From contig PXAP01000110.1 in the NCBI GenBank assembly GCA_003567115.1, positions 1-5,116 on the forward strand: a stretch of 5,116 nt of DNA, read 5' to 3'. The notes below the pieces were generated by a model, which worked only from the letters and a program-made list of their open reading frames with translations, was not told the origin of the DNA and searched no databases. Positions 1 through 5,116 of the stretch are shown here, in pieces; position 1 is the first letter of the stretch, and the number at the start of each line of letters is the position of its first letter. The stretch is from Bacteroidota bacterium (GTDB taxonomy: Bacteria; Bacteroidota; Bacteroidia; Bacteroidales; PUMT01). Made by a program: the position numbers and the translations under genes.

Positions 1-44
1 CATTGTGCATAGTTTTCTTTCCTGCTGGTTAAAACTTTAGCCAT
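1..44 (-). CDS. proS: Prolyl-tRNA synthetase, N-terminal fragment (gene continues beyond left edge)
   Basis: Reading the minus strand from the ATG at 44-42 gives MAKVLTSRKENYAQ, and the next codon begins TG, which would fit Trp. This matches my memory of how Bacteroidota prolyl-tRNA synthetases begin (MAK-L-T-R-ENY-QW), the cytoplasmic enzyme that charges tRNA-Pro with proline. Only 14 full codons are visible, so no catalytic motif can be checked. The call rests on the N-terminal pattern and on the ATG facing a long A/T-rich intergenic region. No Shine-Dalgarno sequence is evident upstream, which is common in this phylum. The gene is divergent from the lipoprotein gene at 328. A chance short reading frame is the main alternative. 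Confidence 0.6.
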   Translation of the reverse strand, partial: MAKVLTSRKENYAQ

Positions 45-147
45 AATATATAATCGGAGTAGATTTTAGTAAAAATTGGTTAAATATTAAAAGGACGCAA
101 AATAACTAATTTTTCATACATTAATCAATAAAGTGTTTAATCATCAA

Positions 148-166
148 GGTTATTTTTAAAATAACC
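148..166. repeat. Perfect 19-bp palindrome, operator-like
   Basis: GGTTATTTTTAAAATAACC consists of 9-bp arms that are exact reverse complements around a single central T. It ends one base before the first -7-like element at 168, so it covers the stretch where the -33 region and upstream polymerase contacts would lie. That placement suits a binding site for a dimeric regulator, but no regulator is identifiable. The stem is mostly A/T and is not followed by a clean U-run, so a terminator is unlikely. Confidence 0.55.
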
Positions 167-167
167 G

Positions 168-185
168 TAATTTTGATTATTTTTG
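168..185 (+). promoter_or_regulatory. Two tandem Bacteroidota -7-like elements
   Basis: TAATTTTG (168-175) and TATTTTTG (178-185) both match the Bacteroidota -7 consensus TAnnTTTG exactly, ten bases apart. No good TTTG -33 element sits about 20 bases upstream of either; only T-rich sequence is present there. If used, transcription would start near 183-195 and give a leader of roughly 130-145 nt before the lipoprotein start. Exact matches are easily found by chance in A/T-rich DNA, so this is a candidate only. Confidence 0.35.
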
Positions 186-315
186 AGCATAACCAATACC
201 CTGGTGTCTGTTGTAAAAACTTTACATTAAACAGGTGATTGGTATGAAATTTGTACCTTCTTTAGTGGTAAATAAACTCAAAGAAAAGTTTAAGAATTAT
301 CAAATAAAAACAATC

Positions 316-321
316 GGGAGG
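316..321 (+). promoter_or_regulatory. Strong Shine-Dalgarno that fixes the lipoprotein start
   Basis: GGGAGG ends six bases before the ATG at 328. It is the clearest ribosome binding site in the window, as the other genes have none or a weak one. It favours the ATG at 328 over the in-frame GTG at 235 and ATG at 244. Confidence 0.7.
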
Positions 322-327
322 ATCGTC

Positions 328-1920
328 ATGAAAACAAATGTAAAAATAATTATAATTCTGGCTTTAATAACCGGAGCTTGTTCGTCCGGAACCTATCTGT
401 CTACCGGGTATGATGATCTTTATTACACTCCCGGAGATGATCCGGTTGTAAAGACAGTAACTGAGAGAACGGAAAGAGTGCCGGCAAACGAGCAGGAACA
501 GCGTTATGCCTATGAGGAATATGGCGTTTCTCCGTCCGACACGATATATTTTGAAGATTATTATGTAGTGGGAAGCGATACTGTCGCTTATGCAGATGAT
601 TATCAATTTGCGGAGCAACATCCGGACCAGGTCCATCACCATTATTATCATCAAGACCCTTATTACTGGTCCACCAGGATGAGGAGATTTCATACCGGTT
701 ATTCTTACGGAGGATACTATGATCCTTTCTATACCGATTTTTACTGGAGAAGCCTGAATCGTTATTATTTTGGGTTATCCTGGGGTTGGGGATTCCCGTC
801 TTCAAGATTTCATTTTGGTTATTCCCCCTTTTACTGGGGTCATTATTATTCTCCCTGGGGTTATCATGGATGGCATTCTCCCTTGTGGATGCGCACGGCT
901 TATTATCCTCACACATATTGGGGGTATTACGGATATTACGGATATCACAGACCGGTATATGGCCGGACTGTTGCATATGATACCGGTCACCGCCGCGGAG
1001 CGGGAAGTTATATAGGGGGTGGCGGTATCGGATCTTCCGGAGTACGGGGGACTTCACCTGTAATGGGAGTTACCGATGCCCATGGTCGCCGTATTGGTAC
1101 AACTGATGCACCCGGATCAGGAAGAACAGAAGGCTCTGATATTCGTCCTGCCGATACCGGGACAGATACAAGGACTGCTGCAGGCACAACCACCCGTCCT
1201 GCGGGCACCACAACCAGGCCGGAGGGCACAACCACCCGTCCTGCGGGTACCACAAGCAGGCCAGAGGGCACAACCACCCGTCCTGCGGGCACCACAAGCA
1301 GGCCAGAGGGCACAACTACCCGTCCGGCAGGCACCACAAGCAGGCCAGAGGGCACAACCACCCGTCCGGCAGGCACCACAACCAGACCTGCGGGCACAAC
1401 CACCCGTCCTGCGGGCACGACCACCCGTCCTGCAGGCACCACAACCAGACCTGCGGGTTCATCATCCGGATCATCCGGATCATCTGGAAGAAGGGATGAA
1501 GCAAGTACTGAAATACGTCAAACATCAATACCAACCTATACAAGACCTGCATCCGGTGAACGTGCCACTTACAACACCGGATCAGGCAGCTACCAGATAA
1601 GAAGTCTTGCTACAGAAGGACAAAGTAATACTACTTCCACTTCTGAGAGCCCATCAGGCAGCTCTACATATACAAGACCTGCCAGCAGCGCTACGTATAA
1701 CCGGCCCGACAGCCGTTCTACCGGTTCATCGGGAAGTTCTTCGGTAAGAACCGCAACCCCGAGGCGAAGCACACCTTCTGTAAGGACCCCCACTCCTTCA
1801 AGCGGCAGCAGACCTGCTGTTTCAAGAACTCCTTCCAGTGGTAGTTCAGGATCATCAGCAGGCGGCAGCAGAACAAGTTCCGGAGGCAGCAGCTCCTCAT
1901 CAGGCGGACGCAGAAGGTAA
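328..1920 (+). CDS. Low-complexity lipoprotein with Tyr/His/Trp-rich domain and Thr-Arg-Pro repeats
   Basis: I do not recognise a named family. The 530-residue product begins MKTNVKIIIILALITGAC, a lipoprotein signal with the acceptor Cys at 18 and a loose lipobox (T-G-A-C), so it should be an envelope lipoprotein. Residues 19-100 are acidic and Tyr-containing. Residues about 102-213 are extremely rich in Tyr, His, Trp and Gly (for example HHHYYH, GWGF, SPFYWG, YYGYYGY). Residues 225-285 are Gly/Thr/Asp-rich. Residues 286-376 are thirteen copies of a seven-residue GTT(T/S)RP(A/E) repeat. Residues 377-530 are a Ser/Gly/Arg/Pro tail, with TYTRPAS at 403-409 and 447-453, ending in GRRR. No catalytic motif is visible. 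The frame is open upstream to 235, but the strong ribosome binding site and signal peptide favour 328. The barrel gene follows after 47 nt, suggesting co-transcription. A structural, adhesive or ligand-binding surface role is possible, but this is inference. Confidence 0.85.
   Translation: MKTNVKIIIILALITGACSSGTYLSTGYDDLYYTPGDDPVVKTVTERTERVPANEQEQRYAYEEYGVSPSDTIYFEDYYVVGSDTVAYADDYQFAEQHPDQVHHHYYHQDPYYWSTRMRRFHTGYSYGGYYDPFYTDFYWRSLNRYYFGLSWGWGFPSSRFHFGYSPFYWGHYYSPWGYHGWHSPLWMRTAYYPHTYWGYYGYYGYHRPVYGRTVAYDTGHRRGAGSYIGGGGIGSSGVRGTSPVMGVTDAHGRRIGTTDAPGSGRTEGSDIRPADTGTDTRTAAGTTTRPAGTTTRPEGTTTRPAGTTSRPEGTTTRPAGTTSRPEGTTTRPAGTTSRPEGTTTRPAGTTTRPAGTTTRPAGTTTRPAGTTTRPAGSSSGSSGSSGRRDEASTEIRQTSIPTYTRPASGERATYNTGSGSYQIRSLATEGQSNTTSTSESPSGSSTYTRPASSATYNRPDSRSTGSSGSSSVRTATPRRSTPSVRTPTPSSGSRPAVSRTPSSGSSGSSAGGSRTSSGGSSSSSGGRRR
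925..942 (+). repeat. Short tandem repeat, 9 bp x 2, in aromatic domain
   Basis: The nine-base unit tattacgga occurs twice in direct succession and encodes part of the YYGYYGY run. It suggests that the aromatic domain also grew by small local duplications, like the repeat array further downstream. Confidence 0.6.
1183..1455 (+). repeat. Coding tandem repeat, 13 units of 21 bp (higher-order 42-bp dimer)
   Basis: Thirteen in-frame 21-bp units encode GTTTRPA, GTTTRPE or GTTSRPE. Two DNA types alternate: type A uses Thr codons aca-acc-acc (act once, acg once) with Arg cgt, while type B uses acc-aca followed by acc or agc with Arg agg or aga. Units 1-11 alternate A/B strictly, unit 12 is A and unit 13 is B. 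Glu at the seventh position and Ser at the fourth occur only in B units. The array therefore probably expanded as a 42-bp dimer. Such an array is expected to change copy number without breaking the frame. Confidence 0.95.
1462..1488 (+). repeat. Short tandem repeat, 9 bp x 3, encoding SSG
   Basis: Two identical tcatccgga units are followed by one with a single change (tcatctgga), encoding SSGSSGSSG. The block begins six bases after the 21-bp array ends and marks the switch to the Ser/Gly-rich tail. Confidence 0.85.
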
Positions 1921-1967
1921 AAAAAGAGTTAAATGACTTTAAGATTAATCAGGTAAACCATCGATAA

Positions 1968-3446
1968 ATGAGAAGTACAATATTAATTATACTATGCGGT
2001 ATAATAAGCCTTAATCATGCTTTTACCCAGACCGAAGCAGATGCTTTGCGCTTTTCTCAAAAATTTTTCGGCTCAACTGCCCGGTCGGCAGCTATGGGAG
2101 GAGCTTTTGGCGCATTGGGAGGAGATTTTTCATCGCTTGGCTATAACCCGGCAGGTATAGCTGTTTTCAGGACAACCGAGCTGACATTGACACCCTCCTT
2201 CAGCATGGATAATGTGAGTTCACAATACTATGGAACCGAAAGTTCTGATTCAAAATACAGTTTGGGAATGTACAATATCGGTTTTATTGCCAGTTTTAAC
2301 CGGGATAATGAATCGGGCTGGGTCGGAACAAATTTTGGTGTTGGATATAACCGTTACAATAATTTTAACAGGAACCAGGTTATAGAGGGTGTCAATTTTG
2401 ACAGTTCAATAGCTGACTATTTTATAGACGGACCATATGGTGCTGACGGCCAGCACCCCGAGGCACTGGATGCTTTCTGGGAAAGGCTTGCCTTTGACAC
2501 CTATATAATAGATACAGTTCCCGGATACTATGACTTTTACGAAACTCCTGTGATGCTGGGGCAAACCCAGCGTGAGATAATATCCAAAAGTGGTCATACC
2601 GGTGAATGGCTGGCTTCTTTCGGAGCAAATTACAACCACAAATTGTATTTGGGGGCAGCTTTGGGAATTGAATCGGTTGATTATACAAGAAACTCCAATT
2701 ACAATGAATTCGATGATCTGGATTTAAGTAATTTTGACCAGCTGCTTTTTACCAGGAATCTGTCCACCCGGGGCCGGGGATACAGTTTCAAAATGGGAGC
2801 GATATTCAGGCCTGTCGGGATGCTGAGACTTGGCGGGGCCATTCATTTACCAACCTTTTATACACTTACCGATGAATATGATCATGAAATGAAATCCTGG
2901 TTTGATACCGGCGAACATTATCATGCCGTTCCAACCACTGCCGAAGGCGATCCCATCGGTCCCCGTGTCAAGGAATATTCACTGACCACTCCTTTCCGTG
3001 CCATCGGGGGAGTTGGTTTTATGTTACCCGGGGAACTGGGAGTGATAAGTGTTGATTATGAATATATTGATTATACCACCATGCGGCTCCGGGAAACTGA
3101 CGGAGGTTATGATTTCCATTATGAAAACCAGGTTATTCAGGATGTTTACCGTCCCACAGGCAATTTAAGGGCAGGAGCTGAAATCAGGCTGGGCATGTTC
3201 ATGCTCAGAGGTGGCTACAGCTTGTACGGCAGTCCCTTTGCTTCCGGTCAGATGAATGAAGATGCCGGATATACCTCATATTCGGGTGGTATCGGTTTCA
3301 GGGAGGGTAGTTTTTATATTGATCTGGGCTATGTTTATACCGTCCACGATCGTTATTATTATCTTTATGATTACGAAAGAACTGAGCCCTCTTTCAATGA
3401 GACTCAGAAAAGCAGGTTCATGCTTACCACCGGCTTCAGGTTTTAA
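1968..3446 (+). CDS. OmpP1/FadL/TodX-family outer-membrane beta-barrel protein
   Basis: The 492-residue product resembles Bacteroidota OmpP1/FadL-like barrels, which bring hydrophobic molecules across the outer membrane (some are labelled hemin receptors). A signal peptide covers about residues 1-20. The conserved N-terminal block follows: AMGGAFGALGGDFSSLGYNP at 42-61, with the family NPAG motif at 60-63. Typical late strands are seen: LPGELGVISVDYEYIDY at 353-369, NLRAGAEIRLGMFMLRGGYS at 399-418 and FYIDLGYVY at 449-457. The protein ends FMLTTGFRF, with the terminal Phe expected for BAM-assembled barrels. Residues about 145-200 form a long polar and aromatic insertion, probably an extracellular loop. 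Length is slightly above E. coli FadL. The start at 1968 gives a complete signal peptide, although only a weak AGG lies upstream. It probably shares a transcript with the lipoprotein gene 47 nt before it. The real substrate cannot be read from the sequence. Confidence 0.88.
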   Translation: MRSTILIILCGIISLNHAFTQTEADALRFSQKFFGSTARSAAMGGAFGALGGDFSSLGYNPAGIAVFRTTELTLTPSFSMDNVSSQYYGTESSDSKYSLGMYNIGFIASFNRDNESGWVGTNFGVGYNRYNNFNRNQVIEGVNFDSSIADYFIDGPYGADGQHPEALDAFWERLAFDTYIIDTVPGYYDFYETPVMLGQTQREIISKSGHTGEWLASFGANYNHKLYLGAALGIESVDYTRNSNYNEFDDLDLSNFDQLLFTRNLSTRGRGYSFKMGAIFRPVGMLRLGGAIHLPTFYTLTDEYDHEMKSWFDTGEHYHAVPTTAEGDPIGPRVKEYSLTTPFRAIGGVGFMLPGELGVISVDYEYIDYTTMRLRETDGGYDFHYENQVIQDVYRPTGNLRAGAEIRLGMFMLRGGYSLYGSPFASGQMNEDAGYTSYSGGIGFREGSFYIDLGYVYTVHDRYYYLYDYERTEPSFNETQKSRFMLTTGFRF

Positions 3447-4086
3447 GACTTTTTTCTATTATTGACCGGGCGTCAGGGCCTGTGTTGAATAGCAGGTCAA
3501 TTATGCTCAGGTCCTGCCGGAATCCATGTTTTTCCTGGAAAACCTGTGGATATACCACCGGTTTAAACAGCTTGTTTTTTCCCGGGTTTCTTGATTTGGG
3601 GTGGATTTCATCCCTCAGGTCAATAATTCCGGTCGGCACATCATCGATATATTCTGAAGTAAATTTCCGGGTTACAGATATCTTAAGAACAGATAAAAGT
3701 TTGTCCAGTATAGCCGTATTCAGATCCAGAAGAAAATTGAATTTTTTATCGAAAAATGGTTTTATATCATCAATATAATATTCATAGAAAGGAGCTGAAC
3801 GATAGGCCGATGCAATTGAGATGCTGTGGAGCCTCTGCCAGTTATAGCTGTTGTCGGGTCTGATATCGCTTATAGACGTCTTTGTCCCCCTTAACCTTTT
3901 CACAGGTATTACCAGTGGTAACATGCCATTGGCTGACAATATATTGCATCGGTTGCGGTAACTCTGTTTACTGTAGTTCTCATGTTTTTCTATAAAAAGC
4001 TCTTTGAATCCGCTTATCATAGAAAAATATTGAATGGGGGGGAAGTATGCTGTTGACAATAATATACCGGTTGCTGTGGGTATCAT
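3436..4086 (-). CDS. WbqC-like family protein
   Basis: The 216-residue product has the features I associate with the WbqC-like family: STAYFPPIQYF at 11-21, EKHENYSKQSYRNRC at 33-47, NGMLPLVIPV at 53-62, and a C-terminal block with YPQVF (179-183), KHGF (186-189), DLSIIDLLFNTGPDA (192-206). The family is named after a gene in an O-antigen cluster and is thought to act in polysaccharide or modified-sugar biosynthesis, but its reaction is not established to my knowledge. There is no signal peptide or membrane segment, so it is probably cytoplasmic. An in-frame TAG four codons upstream (4098-4096) leaves the ATG at 4086 as the natural start; no Shine-Dalgarno sequence is seen. The gene is full length and converges on the barrel gene, with 11 nt of shared 3' coding sequence. 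No polysaccharide genes are visible beside it. Confidence 0.85.
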   Translation of the reverse strand: MIPTATGILLSTAYFPPIQYFSMISGFKELFIEKHENYSKQSYRNRCNILSANGMLPLVIPVKRLRGTKTSISDIRPDNSYNWQRLHSISIASAYRSAPFYEYYIDDIKPFFDKKFNFLLDLNTAILDKLLSVLKISVTRKFTSEYIDDVPTGIIDLRDEIHPKSRNPGKNKLFKPVVYPQVFQEKHGFRQDLSIIDLLFNTGPDARSIIEKSLKT

Positions 4087-4387
4087 CTGCAGAAACTATG
4101 TTACTTAGGGTTGAAGTTATCATAAATTAACAATAGTACCTGCAATTTACTAATATGGTTTTAGGTTATACAAATAAAATTTTCTTATTTTACAATTCAA
4201 AAATAGGTAAAAATTAATATTATAAAAAAAGTTAAAGAGGTCAAAAACAATTCTTTTTTGCTTTTGTTATACTATTTTTAAGTTTCGAACGTACGCATAA
4301 TCCATAACAGAAACTAAATGAAATAAATCTTTGTTAAGGATTATACCGGTTTTTATTAAAATTAATATAAATAATAAACAATTGATT
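4087..4387. promoter_or_regulatory. Divergent A/T-rich intergenic region between WbqC-like and DUF362 genes
   Basis: This 301-nt spacer holds no convincing gene or RNA. It must contain promoters in both directions. Toward the WbqC-like gene there is an exact -7 match at 4205-4198. Toward the DUF362 gene only near-matches exist: TATTTTTA at 4273-4280 and AATCTTTG at 4326-4333, each one base off TAnnTTTG and without a well placed TTTG upstream. An imperfect inverted repeat (CAAAAACAA at 4242-4250 against TTGCTTTTG at 4258-4266, one mismatch) is probably a result of base composition. Confidence 0.5.
4198..4205 (-). promoter_or_regulatory. Candidate -7 element for the WbqC-like gene
   Basis: On the minus strand this reads TATTTTTG, an exact match to TAnnTTTG, and lies about 110 nt upstream of the start codon. 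The expected TTTG about 20 bases further upstream is missing (only T-rich sequence), so support is partial. Confidence 0.3.
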
Positions 4388-5116
4388 ATGAAGAGACGAG
4401 AATTCATAAGGAAGTCTGTTGGTGCCGGGGTTGTTGCCGGTACGGCATTATCTTTTACAGGATATAACAAGCTTTTTGGAGCAGAATTACCCAAAAGCCA
4501 GTCAGATTATGATCTGGTTGCCGTTCGTGGGGGAGAACCCGAGGGAATGTTTGACCGTGCCATTGAAGCGATGGGCGGGATGCAGGCATATGTAAAACCC
4601 GGGCAGTCTGTCCTTGTTAAGCCAAATATCGGATGGGATGTGACCCCGGAAAGAGGAGCGAATACCAATCCCGGACTGGTTAAAAGGGTTATCGAACATT
4701 GCCTGGAAGCAGGTGCAAGTGAAGTCCGTGTTTTCGATCATACCTGTGATAACTGGAGAAGAAGTTACGAGAACAGCGGTATCGAAGATGCAGTTCGAGC
4801 TGCGGGCGGCCTTATACGTCCCGGTAATGATGAGAGCCTGTTCAGGGATGTGACTTTGCCTGAAGGAAAACAGTTAAGGGAGGCGAAGGTTCATGAGATT
4901 GTCCTGGATTCAGATGTCTTTATTAATGTTCCTGTACTAAAGCATCATGGAGGTGCCCAGATAACCATTGCCATGAAAAACCTCATGGGGATAGTATGGG
5001 ACCGGCGTTATTTTCACAGGAATGATCTGCAGCAGTGTATTGCCGATATGTGCACCTTCCGCCAGCCTGATCTTAATATTGTTGATGCCTACAGGGTAAT
5101 GATGCAGAACGGACCA
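4388..5116 (+). CDS. Tat-exported DUF362 domain protein, N-terminal part (runs off right edge)
   Basis: Translation from the ATG at 4388 is open for 243 codons to the window end with no stop. It begins MKRREFIRKSVGAGVVAGTA: an Arg-Arg pair at 3-4 followed by E-F-I and a hydrophobic stretch, a Bacteroidota-style Tat signal that implies export of a folded protein. The rest matches the DUF362 family as I know it: LVKPNIGWD at 76-84, TNPGLV at 93-98, FINVPVLKHHG at 178-188 and TIAMKNLMG at 193-201. DUF362 proteins are often found with or fused to 4Fe-4S domains and their reaction is unclear. The visible part has Cys at 105, 120, 217 and 222, but no ferredoxin-type CxxCxxC motif. The start is chosen because it gives the Tat signal; no Shine-Dalgarno sequence precedes it. 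A downstream iron-sulfur partner cannot be seen. Confidence 0.85.
   Translation, partial: MKRREFIRKSVGAGVVAGTALSFTGYNKLFGAELPKSQSDYDLVAVRGGEPEGMFDRAIEAMGGMQAYVKPGQSVLVKPNIGWDVTPERGANTNPGLVKRVIEHCLEAGASEVRVFDHTCDNWRRSYENSGIEDAVRAAGGLIRPGNDESLFRDVTLPEGKQLREAKVHEIVLDSDVFINVPVLKHHGGAQITIAMKNLMGIVWDRRYFHRNDLQQCIADMCTFRQPDLNIVDAYRVMMQNGP

Larger units (their letters stand above)
45..327. promoter_or_regulatory. Divergent A/T-rich intergenic region between proS-like gene and lipoprotein gene
   Basis: This 283-nt stretch must hold the promoters for both divergent genes. It is strongly A/T-rich compared with the flanking coding DNA. It carries a perfect palindrome at 148-166, outer 8-bp inverted arms (ATTGGTTA at 75-82 and TAACCAAT at 190-197), and two exact TAnnTTTG elements reading toward the lipoprotein gene. 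No minus-strand -7 element with an exact match was found for the proS-like gene. No tRNA or small protein-coding gene is convincing here. Confidence 0.6.

Noticed and set aside
401..1057. Minus-strand 218-codon open frame opposite the lipoprotein gene
   Set aside because: It is antisense to the Tyr/His-rich region; its composition (many Asn, His, Arg) is what the complement of Tyr/Gly codons gives, and no start context or domain is seen.
1008..1442. Long open frame on the minus strand (Val/Pro repeat) and another in a second plus frame (1076-1600) across the repeat array
   Set aside because: A 21-bp unit is a multiple of three, so any frame without a stop in one unit stays open through the whole array. 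Neither has a ribosome binding site, signal or recognisable domain, and the lipoprotein frame has a signal peptide and start site.
1183..1455. CRISPR-like regular repeats
   Set aside because: Units are contiguous with no unique spacers, in frame, and encode a periodic peptide within a larger gene.
3410..3425. Small inverted repeat AAGCA/TGCTT as terminator for the WbqC-like gene
   Set aside because: The stem is only five pairs with a six-base loop, lies in the barrel coding sequence and lacks a proper U-run.
3482..3778. Plus-strand 98-codon open frame
   Set aside because: It lies fully antisense to the conserved WbqC-like C-terminal half and has no ribosome binding site or recognisable motif.
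4281..4296. Short palindromes TTCGAA and CGTACG upstream of the DUF362 gene
   Set aside because: Six-base palindromes are expected by chance and the two do not form a larger symmetrical site.
4267..4494. Minus-strand 75-codon open frame spanning the intergenic spacer and the Tat signal region
   Set aside because: It overlaps the start of the DUF362 gene, which has clear family motifs, and shows no start signal or domain.

Overview
The window looks like chromosomal DNA from a member of the Bacteroidota, probably Bacteroidales-like. The signs are a Bacteroidota-type OmpP1/FadL outer-membrane protein, a WbqC-like protein, a loosely conserved lipobox, A/T-rich leaders with few Shine-Dalgarno sequences, and exact matches to the Bacteroidota -7 promoter element TAnnTTTG. 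No genus can be named from the sequence alone. There are no RNA genes, insertion sequences, CRISPR arrays or phage genes.

Layout, left to right. Positions 1-44 (minus) hold the first codons of a gene that reads like prolyl-tRNA synthetase (proS). An A/T-rich divergent intergenic region (45-327) follows, with a perfect 19-bp palindrome, an outer inverted repeat and two tandem -7-like elements. Positions 328-1920 (+) encode a 530-residue low-complexity lipoprotein: a Tyr/His/Trp/Gly-rich middle, a 13-copy seven-residue Thr-Arg-Pro repeat, and a basic Ser/Gly/Arg/Pro tail. After 47 nt comes a 492-residue OmpP1/FadL-like outer-membrane beta-barrel (1968-3446, +). A WbqC-like gene runs the other way (4086-3436) and overlaps the barrel gene tail-to-tail by 11 nt. 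A second A/T-rich divergent spacer (4087-4387) leads to a Tat-exported DUF362 protein (4388 onward, +) that is cut by the window end and has no stop codon inside it.

How the genes may work together: the lipoprotein and the barrel are likely co-transcribed and both belong to the cell envelope, so a lipoprotein that accompanies a hydrophobic-substrate channel is reasonable, but this is inference. The proS, wbqC-like and DUF362 genes look like separate transcription units. The least explained parts are the lipoprotein, with its repeat array, and the dyad-rich region in front of it. I see no convincing evidence of a complete new multi-gene system.
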